Shown here: positions 51,301-58,137 of the stretch, piece by piece
Numbering within the stretch: the first letter of the stretch is position 1
Layout: each line of letters begins with the position of its first letter
DNA from: an uncultured Bacteroidales bacterium
GTDB lineage: Bacteria; Bacteroidota; Bacteroidia; Bacteroidales; F082
Assembly (NCBI GenBank): GCA_905233445.1
Contig: CAJOEP010000020.1
Location: 1 to 64,000 of the forward strand
Direction: 5' to 3'
Length of the DNA stretch: 64,000 bases
Notes under the pieces: generated by a model
Told to the model about the DNA's origin: nothing
Seen by the model: only the letters and a program-made list of their open reading frames with translations
Database searches by the model: none
Program-made: the position numbers and the translations under genes

Positions 51301-52559
51301 TTAAAGCTGCTGAAATGGGTCAATATTGGTATCTTATATCATCGGGAGTGGGATCCCCTGAAATATTGACTAAAACCAACCTGATAACCGCATCCAGCAC
51401 GTCGTTCCCTACCTACGATTTGTATCGCTTCAACGACGGACCGACAAATGAAGGAGTGGCATATATTGATGAACAAAACCGCGTGTTGTATTGGGAAAAC
51501 TACAGGTCAACAGATCCTGTTCATGCTGGATTTAGTCCAAGTGTGTCCGCCAGCGCATTGCAGAACGGTCGCGGATATCTTTATCGCAATTATTATGACC
51601 ATACAATTACCATCAGCGGCGATTTTAATACTGGGGATGTGGAAAATTATGTGCTTACATATAACGCTACGCTTACTTATAATGATGAGTCGCATGATAA
51701 CATTTTCAAAGGCTTCAATATCATAGGAAATCCTTATCCGCATAATATAAAGAAAGGTGCCGACCAGGCAATTACTAATGACTATCTTGAAACAAATTAT
51801 TATGTTCTTCAGGAAAATGGCACTTGGCTGGCTAAAGATGACGGTGCTGAGATTCCACCTATGACAGGTATTCTCGTTCAGGCTAAGAGCACTGCAAACG
51901 GTCAGACGCTGACGATGAAGGATGTTCCGGTGGCCGCAGAGGCGAAATCGGACGAAAAATCAGTTAAAAACAACGTTTGGTTCACTGTCGGCAACGACGA
52001 ATTTGAGGACAGAGCATGTGTCGAGTTTAATGATGGCCATGGTTTGAACAAGATGACGCATGAAAATGAAAACGCTCCTATGCTTTATTTCCACCATAAA
52101 GGCGAGAGATTCGCTTCTGTTGATTTAGGTAAGGCCGACAAGGCTGTGAACCTTTACTTTGAGCCTAAAAAAACCGGATTTTTCACGCTGAGCGTGCAGC
52201 CGCAAGGCAATTATACATATCTGCACCTCATCGACAAACTGGCCGGAAAAGACATCAACCTGCTTGAAACGAACGAATACACCTTTGTGGGCTCTGCAGC
52301 CGATGATGCCAACAGATTCATTGTGCGTGTGGGTAAGCCTGACAACGATGAAGACGATGCAAATCAGGTGTTCGCTTACCAGAGCGGCAACGACATCGTT
52401 GTCAGCGGCGAAGGCACATTGCAAATCTTCGACGTGATGGGACGTTTGGTCGCACAGAAATATGTGAACGGTGTAGAAACGATGTGCACACCGCCTCTGC
52501 ATACAGGCGTTTACATTCTGAGATTGAACGAAATGACACAAAAAATAATCATCAAATAG
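48357..52559 (+). CDS. Giant secreted beta-helix surface protein, paralog 3 (intact)
   Basis: 1400 residues from ATG 48357. Signal peptide (ATLLFLMLTSVTLWGQ), one DDEEDWIEFATHS module with GLUG-like repeats (about 120-400), an MBG-like or Ig-like domain (about 400-500), the beta-helix with many GGGV/GGGI turns (about 560-830), a linker with YWYLISSGV and GRGYLYRN, and a C-terminal type A sorting domain (VVSGEGTLQIFDVMGRLVAQ, GVYILRLNEM, KIIIK). Exported by the type IX system and probably anchored at the surface. It is the only one of the three paralogs with an unbroken frame. No companion small gene follows. Confidence 0.88.
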   Translation: MKNLAIFRRVATLLFLMLTSVTLWGQSYIYTNWFKINGISDYYDFTGEVIPVSFSFLWYYDEVVDPDDYTYQYYKNGVAITSSEIIDEACYKLTITAKAGSDYAGSVSQDFYVIKSHPLSGTGESGNPYIIDDEEDWIEFATHSTYWGSDKHVKLDGHITVGEVDGSGNITRNALMVGDATHPFMGTFDGNNDTLTFYYKFAPAFTAPFRYTDGATIENIVTNGAIVTYFGMDAGLIGVNTRTSGKNTTVHNVVVGVDLLCNDELWENEGGGFAVIGKGISFNTCVYNGKMAGANYDGGFCGKGDDYTSFIDCVFNPAAESLIWGQNFVYYSTVDEGYSFDPGPAPNIDYSTCYYTMATSVSVSYGNELSTQGISSYSPLTPGNIGHYETTILGNQIYTAVDVVISGINDDYTYNGANQDILYSVTNNGVNAIPTVCSAVITDSNGDVLVDEDGNPVYYVKDIGTYNFVVVGNKEEKYYGSKIKTFSVISGAEYGNWSDLQALLDGDANPIELDKDYRGSSSDAVLTINRNVTINMNGHTIDRHLSTAQENGWVIKVPSGKTVTINDGTITGGYNKAYSNNENDNNDGGGIHNMGNLTLNNVVVTSNKVIKKIAGSTSYTARGGGVYSGPNSTFTMNHGSISGNAAEGGGGGLFGKNATFTMNYVNISGNECLDKGGGIRITGNATLNHCDIRNNVLRTKNVSDGGGVYYGGGGTFRLNDCKIRGNQATKQGGGFFTLGGTTYFKNCDIVDNFAFDYDDIGNSNYGGGICMLGGTIYMDSVAVVGNISRQDGCGIYVKEGGAKLHIKNYIKVFDNYKTEKIAGPRENNNVYLSQTTTKIKIDDNLDPASYIGVIKKGDGNFTDGLTSHGSISNFASDVTTLYVLPGSGEAKMGVLRDFPTGEETVTVSGPMVIDDRSDAASTNKITISGDGILYIVNSGYVDAVIHNDVDDSRLIVEDGGQVIIRPEAGGTKPVPATMEKKIKAAEMGQYWYLISSGVGSPEILTKTNLITASSTSFPTYDLYRFNDGPTNEGVAYIDEQNRVLYWENYRSTDPVHAGFSPSVSASALQNGRGYLYRNYYDHTITISGDFNTGDVENYVLTYNATLTYNDESHDNIFKGFNIIGNPYPHNIKKGADQAITNDYLETNYYVLQENGTWLAKDDGAEIPPMTGILVQAKSTANGQTLTMKDVPVAAEAKSDEKSVKNNVWFTVGNDEFEDRACVEFNDGHGLNKMTHENENAPMLYFHHKGERFASVDLGKADKAVNLYFEPKKTGFFTLSVQPQGNYTYLHLIDKLAGKDINLLETNEYTFVGSAADDANRFIVRVGKPDNDEDDANQVFAYQSGNDIVVSGEGTLQIFDVMGRLVAQKYVNGVETMCTPPLHTGVYILRLNEMTQKIIIK

Positions 52560-52640
52560 TTACCAGTTACCAGTTGACAGTTACCAGTTATTAACTGCCA
52601 ACTGCTAATTGCCAACTGGTAACTGCCAACTGCCAACTAA
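52560..52640. repeat. Simple-word inverted repeat (GTTACCAGTT / AACTGGTAAC)
   Basis: Tandem variants of TTACCAGT are followed by their reverse complements GCCAACTG/AACTGGTAAC, so the region folds into a long imperfect hairpin after paralog 3. A second copy lies at 62734-62823. Confidence 0.75.
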
Positions 52641-52654
52641 AAAAAGTTAAAATG

Positions 52655-52688
52655 TTGTTTCAACGTTTTAACTTTTTTTTTATTTTTG
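52655..52688 (+). promoter_or_regulatory. Promoter of the PurF-like gene
   Basis: TTG at 52655-52657 and TATTTTTG at 52681-52688, 26 bases before the ATG. Confidence 0.5.
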
Positions 52689-52714
52689 CGCCTTAATTTA
52701 ACAAACCTAAAAAA

Positions 52715-54124
52715 ATGAGCGGATTTTTTGGAATCGTATCAAAGAGACCGTGTATCACGGACCTCTTCTACGGCATTGATTATCATTCACATCTTGGGAC
52801 ATCGGTAGGCGGTATCTGCACTTTCGACGGTGACACTTTTCACCGTTCGATACACAGCCTCAAAGGCTCTTACTTCAGAACAAAATTCGAAGATGAACTC
52901 AGCAAATTTCTTGGCAACAGCGGTATAGGCGTCATCAGCGACACCGACGCACAGCCTATCGTGGTGAACTCGCATCTCGGCAAGTTTGCAATTGTGACAG
53001 TGGCTAAGATCACCAACATCAAGGAGCTGGAGCAGGAATGCCTCGACAACAAACAGCATTTCGCTGAACTGAGTCACGGCGACACTAATCCTACTGAGCT
53101 GGTGGCTTTGTTGATAACACAAGGAAAAGATTTCGTTGAGGGCATTCAGAACGTGTATAAGAAGGTGAGAGGCTCGGTGTCGATGCTTATCCTCACCAAC
53201 GATGGTCTCATCGCAGCTAGGGATTTCTACGGCAGAACCCCGATAGTCATCGGCAAAGACAACGACGGCTATGTGGCAGCGTTTGAGAGCCACAGCTACA
53301 TCAACCTCGACTATTCTACTGAGCGTTACATCGGTCCTGGCGAGATTGTGAAAATCACCGAAAACGGTGTAACTCAGCTTCTGGCACCGAACGACAAGAT
53401 GCAGATTTGCTCTTTCCTTTGGATTTACTATGGTTTCCCGGCATCCGACTACGAAAATATCAATGTGGAGGAGATGCGCTATCGCGGCGGCTTCGCTATG
53501 GGTAAGCGCGACGACGTGGAGGCCGACTACGTGGCTCCAATCCCTGACTCAGGCATCGGAATGGCCATCGGTTATTCGCATGCCAGCGGCATCCCTTACA
53601 CCCGCAGCGTGGTGAAATACACCCCTACATGGTCGCGCAGCTTCATGCCGGTAAACCAGTCGCAACGCGAGCACGTGGCGAAGATGAAACTCATACCGAA
53701 CCATGCCCTTTTGAAGGACAAACGCGTCATTTTCTGCGACGACAGCATAGTGCGCGGCACACAGCTCCGCGACAACGTGAAGATGCTCTACGACTACGGC
53801 GCGAAAGAGGTACACATCAGAATCAGCTGCCCTCCACTGGTTTACGGCTGCAACTTCTTGAACTTCAGCGCTTCGAAGAACGAACTTGAACTCATCACAC
53901 GCCGTTGCATAGAGGAACTTGAAGGCGACAGCCACAAAAACCTCGAGCTTTACTGCGACGCCTCAACCAAGCAATATGCAAATCTGGTCGAGCTGCTGCG
54001 CAAGAAAATCGGTGTTGACTCATTGAAATTCAATACTTTGGAAGACATCTGCGGTGCTGTTGGATTACCTAAATGCCAGATCTGCACGCACTGCTTCGAC
54101 GGCTCGTCGTACGGCGATAAATAA
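52715..54124 (+). CDS. PurF-like amidophosphoribosyltransferase family protein lacking the N-terminal Cys
   Basis: 469 residues. An N-terminal Ntn-hydrolase-type glutaminase domain (about 1-220) and a type I phosphoribosyltransferase domain with the PRPP loop VIFCDDSIVRGTQL (about 344-357). In PurF the first residue after Met is the nucleophile Cys (MCGI..G); here the protein begins MSGFFGIVS, with Ser there. A glutamine-dependent reaction is therefore doubtful, and it may use ammonia or have another role. The C-terminus holds four Cys (KCQICTHC, DICGAV). This Cys-less type is, to my knowledge, a recurrent second PurF homolog in Bacteroidota. Confidence 0.8.
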   Translation: MSGFFGIVSKRPCITDLFYGIDYHSHLGTSVGGICTFDGDTFHRSIHSLKGSYFRTKFEDELSKFLGNSGIGVISDTDAQPIVVNSHLGKFAIVTVAKITNIKELEQECLDNKQHFAELSHGDTNPTELVALLITQGKDFVEGIQNVYKKVRGSVSMLILTNDGLIAARDFYGRTPIVIGKDNDGYVAAFESHSYINLDYSTERYIGPGEIVKITENGVTQLLAPNDKMQICSFLWIYYGFPASDYENINVEEMRYRGGFAMGKRDDVEADYVAPIPDSGIGMAIGYSHASGIPYTRSVVKYTPTWSRSFMPVNQSQREHVAKMKLIPNHALLKDKRVIFCDDSIVRGTQLRDNVKMLYDYGAKEVHIRISCPPLVYGCNFLNFSASKNELELITRRCIEELEGDSHKNLELYCDASTKQYANLVELLRKKIGVDSLKFNTLEDICGAVGLPKCQICTHCFDGSSYGDK

Positions 54125-54126
54125 GA

Positions 54127-54900
54127 CTATCTGAAAGAAATATCGACTGATGAATCACGGGAGATGCCCAGCAACGACGCGGCTTTTCCGTGGTTCATCG
54201 CTATTTCGAGGTATCCGTGAGTGCCAAACAACGCCAGTTTCTCGGCGAGCGGCACCTCGGTGTAGCTGAGGCACACCTTGTTGATGACATATTTCCCGAT
54301 ACGGATGTCGAAAGCCCTGCCGTTTCTGATTTTTTCGAACAACTCTCGAGTGATGTTCGTGACAGCGTTCTCATAAGAGTCGATGAAAGTGATGATGCCG
54401 TGAATCGAGTTGTTGTCGATGGTCGGCTGGAAGGTGATGCTCTTTCTTATGGCGGGGTATGGCTTGCCTATCTCGCTGAACGGCAATCCATTAGCTATCA
54501 TGGTGGCGACTTTCACAAAACGGTCGCGGGTGGTGAAGGTGAAGTAGTCGGAGTCCTGAATCACCTCGATGGTGACGGCCTCGTAAGGCGTGTCACCAAG
54601 GATGAGCGAGAATATATCATTGTCGGTGCCGATGAAATAATGTCCGTTGGCTTTCAACGCGATATGCGGCTTGTCGGACGACTCCTCTGTCTCCACCGCG
54701 ATGATATGGATGGTGCCTTCCGGGAAGTTTTTGTAGCAATTTCGGATGATGAAAGCGGCGGATGCGATGTCCCACGGCTCGATGTTATGGGTGATATCGA
54801 CGACAGTGGCATCGGGCAGCATCGAGTAAATGGTGCCTTTCACCGCCGCGACATAATAGTCGGACAGCCCCCAATCGCTTGTTAATGTTATGATTGCCAT
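54127..54900 (-). CDS. SAM hydroxide adenosyltransferase (SAM hydrolase, DUF62 family)
   Basis: 257 residues from ATG 54900. ITLTSDWGLSDYYVAAVKGT at the start, VVDITHNIEPWDI, ANGHYFIGTDNDIFSLIL and FIDSYENAVTNI are the motifs of the DUF62 family, which hydrolyses S-adenosylmethionine to adenosine and methionine (chlorinase/fluorinase fold). Convergent with the PurF-like gene (2 bases apart) and divergent from phoH. Confidence 0.85.
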   Translation of the reverse strand: MAIITLTSDWGLSDYYVAAVKGTIYSMLPDATVVDITHNIEPWDIASAAFIIRNCYKNFPEGTIHIIAVETEESSDKPHIALKANGHYFIGTDNDIFSLILGDTPYEAVTIEVIQDSDYFTFTTRDRFVKVATMIANGLPFSEIGKPYPAIRKSITFQPTIDNNSIHGIITFIDSYENAVTNITRELFEKIRNGRAFDIRIGKYVINKVCLSYTEVPLAEKLALFGTHGYLEIAMNHGKAASLLGISRDSSVDISFR

Positions 54901-54939
54901 TGTTTTGCCGTTTTCGAAAATTGAGCTCAATTCACAAAT

Positions 54940-54948
54940 GCAAAAATA
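54940..54948 (-). promoter_or_regulatory. -7 element of the SAM hydrolase gene
   Basis: TATTTTTGC on the minus strand 39 bases before ATG 54900. Confidence 0.5.
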
Positions 54949-55006
54949 CATTTTTATAATTAAAAATTTTTATCGAAATAAAAAAGTTATGAACAATTTT
55001 TAATTT

Positions 55007-55014
55007 TATCTTTG
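55007..55014 (+). promoter_or_regulatory. -7 element of the phoH promoter
   Basis: TATCTTTG, 38 bases before the ATG at 55053. Confidence 0.5.
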
Positions 55015-55052
55015 CATATCGAAAAACGTTTAAAAACTAGTCGAAAATATAG

Positions 55053-56069
55053 ATGGCAGAGCAGATAGTCCAGATAGAAAATGTCAACCCGAGCGATTTG
55101 TACGGCGCTAAGGATCAACATCTTACGATAATAAAAAACTTTTTTCCGAAGTTGAAGATTATCGCGCGCGGCGATTTTGTGAAGGTGATTGGCGAGGACG
55201 AGGAGGTGAATTATTTTCTCGACCGGCTGAATTTGCTCGTGAACCATCTGGAGCGTTACGGCAGCATCAACCCGCAAGTCATTGAGGATGTGATGATTTC
55301 GAACGGCGACACCGCTTACGTGAAATCGATGAACGACGGTGACGTGCTCGTTTACGGGCGTAACGGCCTGCAAATCAAGGCGATAACGGTCAACCAGAAG
55401 AAGATGGTCGATGCCATCGCGAAGAAAGACATGATTTTTGCCATCGGTCCTGCGGGAACCGGAAAGACCTACACTGCTGTCGCATTGGCGGTGCGAGCTC
55501 TGAAAAACAGAGAGGTTAGGCGTATTATTTTGACGCGTCCGGCAGTGGAAGCAGGTGAAAATTTGGGTTTTTTGCCCGGCGATTTGAAGGATAAATTGGA
55601 TCCGTATCTTCAGCCGTTGTACGACGCCTTGCGTGACATGATTCCGCAGGCAAAACTGACGGCTTACATGGAGGACGGCACCATCGAGATCGCGCCGCTG
55701 GCATTTATGAGAGGACGCACCCTTGACCACGCCTTCGTGATTTTGGACGAGGCGCAGAACGCCACCCGAGCCCAGCTGAAGATGTTTTTGACACGTATGG
55801 GACGCAACGCCAAGTTCGTCATCACCGGCGACGTGACACAGATCGACCTGCCGAAGAACACACCTTCAGGCCTTCCGCAAGCTGTTGATATTCTAGGCGA
55901 TGTGAAAGGAATAGAATTCATCTTCCTGGATGAAAAAGATGTGGTCCGCCATAAACTTGTGACCGACATCGTGAATGCGTATAAGAAGTTTTATCATGAT
56001 AATGATGAAGAAGACTCTAACGTCATTTCGAGAGAAACGGAACGAGATTCCTCGCTTCGCTCGGAATGA
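55053..56069 (+). CDS. PhoH family ATPase
   Basis: 338 residues. A KH-like N-terminal part (about 1-100) and the PhoH P-loop domain with Walker A GPAGTGKTYTAVALA (about 131-145), RPAVEAGENLGFLPGDL, Walker B FVILDEAQN (about 227-235) and FVITGDVTQIDLP. The last 16 residues (NVISRETERDSSLRSE) are encoded by an intergenic palindromic repeat that runs into the gene end, so the original C-terminus was probably near DNDEED. Confidence 0.88.
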   Translation: MAEQIVQIENVNPSDLYGAKDQHLTIIKNFFPKLKIIARGDFVKVIGEDEEVNYFLDRLNLLVNHLERYGSINPQVIEDVMISNGDTAYVKSMNDGDVLVYGRNGLQIKAITVNQKKMVDAIAKKDMIFAIGPAGTGKTYTAVALAVRALKNREVRRIILTRPAVEAGENLGFLPGDLKDKLDPYLQPLYDALRDMIPQAKLTAYMEDGTIEIAPLAFMRGRTLDHAFVILDEAQNATRAQLKMFLTRMGRNAKFVITGDVTQIDLPKNTPSGLPQAVDILGDVKGIEFIFLDEKDVVRHKLVTDIVNAYKKFYHDNDEEDSNVISRETERDSSLRSE

Positions 56070-56188
56070 CAGGACATGAATGGGAACTATATGGCGCGGC
56101 ATAATGTAACAAAGTAATATGTAGGAACCGTAAAGCCGCGCCAAATAAAATAAAAAAGAGTTGTCATTCCGAGTGCGAAGCACGAGGA
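56022..56188. repeat. Pair of TCATTCCGAG-type dispersed palindromic repeats
   Basis: Unit 1 (56022-56071) has ends GTCATTTCGAG and CTCGGAATGAC as inverted arms around a GCGAAGCGAGGAATC-like core; unit 2 (56163-56188) is a partial second copy starting GTCATTCCGAGTGCGAAGCAC. Such units are scattered in many Bacteroidota genomes. Unit 1 forms the 3' end of phoH. Confidence 0.75.
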
Positions 56189-56222
56189 AACTAAAAAAGA
56201 AAAATATAAAACATTAAATATA

Positions 56223-57173
56223 ATGAAAGCTTTAACAAGAACCGATTTCAACTTCAAAGGTCAGACAAAGGTGTATCACGGCAAGGTTCGTGATGTTTAT
56301 TTCATTGACAACAAATATTTAGTGATGGTCGCCACCGACCGCATCTCGGCATTCGACGTCATTCTGCCGGAGGGTATTCCTTATAAAGGTCAGATACTCA
56401 ATCAGATAGCAGCTGAGTTTTTGGACATGACCACCGACATCGTGCCGAACTGGAAAATTGCTACTCCAGACCCGATGGTCACCGTGGGTAAGCTCTGCAA
56501 GCCATTCCCAGTGGAGATGATTATCCGCGGATACCTCACCGGAAGTTCGTGGCGCACCTACAAGAGCGGCCAGCACACCATCTGCGGCGTGAACATCCCT
56601 GACGGCATGAAGGAACACCAGAAATTTGCTGAACCAATAATCACTCCGACCACCAAGGCAGAGGAAGGTCACGACGAGGACATTTCAAAGGAAGAGATTA
56701 TCCGTCAAGGACTTATCAGCAAGGAAGACTACGAGCAGATTGAGGTCATCACCCGCAAGTTGTTCCAGCGTGGCACTGAAGTCGCCGCCAAGCACGGCTT
56801 GATTTTGGTTGACACGAAATACGAATTCGGTAAGATTGGCGACCAAATCTACCTCATGGACGAGATTCACACCCCTGATTCATCGCGTTATTTCATCGCC
56901 GACCAGTACGAGGAATGCTTCGCAAAAGGTCTTCCAGTGAAGCAGCTCTCAAAAGAATTCGTCCGCGAGTGGCTGATGGCAAACGGCTTCCAAGGCAAAG
57001 AAGGACAGAAGGTCCCAGAGATGACGCCAGAAATCGTGAAAGGCATTTCGGAGAGATATATTGAGCTTTACGAGAAAGTAACCGGCAAGAAATTCCAAAA
57101 AGCCGCTGACACTGAAGATATTAAGGCGAGGATTGAGAATAACGTCAAGAATTGGTTGAAAAATAATCGATAA
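56223..57173 (+). CDS. purC: SAICAR synthetase (phosphoribosylaminoimidazole-succinocarboxamide synthase)
   Basis: 316 residues. [20 protein letters not shown] and [16 protein letters not shown] at the start, [18 protein letters not shown] and [17 protein letters not shown] in the middle are the signature motifs of PurC, which joins aspartate to CAIR in purine synthesis with ATP. Length agrees with the longer PurC class. The PurF-like protein lies three genes upstream. A double terminator follows. Confidence 0.93.
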   Translation: MKALTRTDFNFKGQTKVYHGKVRDVYFIDNKYLVMVATDRISAFDVILPEGIPYKGQILNQIAAEFLDMTTDIVPNWKIATPDPMVTVGKLCKPFPVEMIIRGYLTGSSWRTYKSGQHTICGVNIPDGMKEHQKFAEPIITPTTKAEEGHDEDISKEEIIRQGLISKEDYEQIEVITRKLFQRGTEVAAKHGLILVDTKYEFGKIGDQIYLMDEIHTPDSSRYFIADQYEECFAKGLPVKQLSKEFVREWLMANGFQGKEGQKVPEMTPEIVKGISERYIELYEKVTGKKFQKAADTEDIKARIENNVKNWLKNNR

Positions 57174-57193
57174 ACCTGTAGGGATAAGGTGTA

Positions 57194-57250
57194 GAGACGG
57201 ATAAAAATCCGTCTCCTGGAGGGACGCAGAAATGCGTCCCTAAATTTTTT
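57194..57250 (+). terminator. Double hairpin terminator after purC
   Basis: GAGACGGAT/ATCCGTCTC (57194-57215) and AGGGACGCA/TGCGTCCCT (57220-57241), the second followed by a T run. The second stem is the same as that after the 5S rRNA. Confidence 0.8.
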
Positions 57251-57297
57251 TTCTGAAAAAAATAGGTATTTTTGTGTCACGCTAAAGAAAAAATATT

Positions 57298-57305
57298 TAT
57301 CTTTG
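57298..57305 (+). promoter_or_regulatory. -7 promoter element of the NYN gene
   Basis: TATCTTTG about 100 bases before the ATG; the leader contains the attenuator-like hairpin listed next. Confidence 0.5.
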
Positions 57306-57348
57306 CAAAAAATTATTAAGCACCGCCATTCTTTCTTGAATGGACATG

Positions 57349-57370
57349 GCCGTCTGCGGACGGCTTTATT
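57349..57370 (+). terminator. Leader terminator (attenuator-like) before the NYN gene
   Basis: GCCGTC-TGCG-GACGGC followed by TTTATTTTT lies between promoter and start codon. It is preceded by a CATTC/GAATG hairpin. This could stop most transcripts before the gene. Confidence 0.55.
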
Positions 57371-57401
57371 TTTAAATTTAATGAATAAAAACTTGGAGTT
57401 T

Positions 57402-58055
57402 ATGGAACAAAGAGTGACGTTTTATATTGATGGATTCAACTTCTACTATGGTTTGCGCAGGGCGAGGCATAGAGAGCAGAAATGGGGCAATTATTATTGG
57501 ATTGACATGGTGAAATTATGTGGTGGTTTTCTTGGAGAAGGCCAGAAGTTAGACAAAGTTATATATTTCACAGCATCACCATTAAATCCAGAAAAGAGTA
57601 GTCGCCAGAGTGCATTTCTCAATGCTAACAAACTTATAAATGGAGATCGATTTGAGATTGTACGTGGCAAATATTTGGACAAACAGATACAATGTCCGAA
57701 TTGTCATTATGCAATTTCGCGTCCAGAGGAAAAGAAGACAGATGTTAACATCTCTGTGAGAATGATTGCGGATTGTGTTTTGAATTCAACAGACACGTTG
57801 GTTCTCGTAAGTGCTGACAGTGATTTGGTTCCACCATTGGAATTTATTCAGAAGAATTATCCTGACAAGCGTATCAAAGTGTATTTTCCTCCTTCAAATT
57901 TAAGTAGTGATTTGAAAGACAATCTGATACATCACAGTAGCAAGCCTATTTTGATGATAAAGAATGAGCGTCGCTTCATTGATGCTATTATGCCTGATAT
58001 TGTTACTGATGGCAATAAAAGTTATGAGATTCCAGAGAAGTGGAAAAGCAAATAG
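57402..58055 (+). CDS. NYN-domain (PIN-like) putative ribonuclease
   Basis: 217 residues from ATG 57402, preferred because GGAG lies just before it and the domain begins at once; ATG 57381 is also possible. Acidic catalytic positions: FYIDGFNFYYG (Asp), EKKTDVNISV (Asp), LVSADSDLVPPLEFI (Asp pair), the NYN/PIN arrangement. A CPNCH zinc-knuckle half lies in the middle. The family cleaves RNA, often linked to phage defence or RNA turnover; role here unknown. Confidence 0.8.
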   Translation: MEQRVTFYIDGFNFYYGLRRARHREQKWGNYYWIDMVKLCGGFLGEGQKLDKVIYFTASPLNPEKSSRQSAFLNANKLINGDRFEIVRGKYLDKQIQCPNCHYAISRPEEKKTDVNISVRMIADCVLNSTDTLVLVSADSDLVPPLEFIQKNYPDKRIKVYFPPSNLSSDLKDNLIHHSSKPILMIKNERRFIDAIMPDIVTDGNKSYEIPEKWKSK

Positions 58056-58112
58056 TGTAATCCAAACTATGTCAGAGATATTTATTTTAGTCTGACATGG
58101 TTTGAATTACAC
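58055..58112. terminator. Bidirectional terminator between convergent genes
   Basis: A 22-base arm starting GTGTAAT pairs with a 3' arm ending ATTACAC with one mismatch and one wobble pair. It starts in the NYN stop codon and ends 26 bases before the lipoprotein stop. Confidence 0.7.
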
Positions 58113-58137
58113 TCTCTTTGTTTTTATAAACTAGTAT

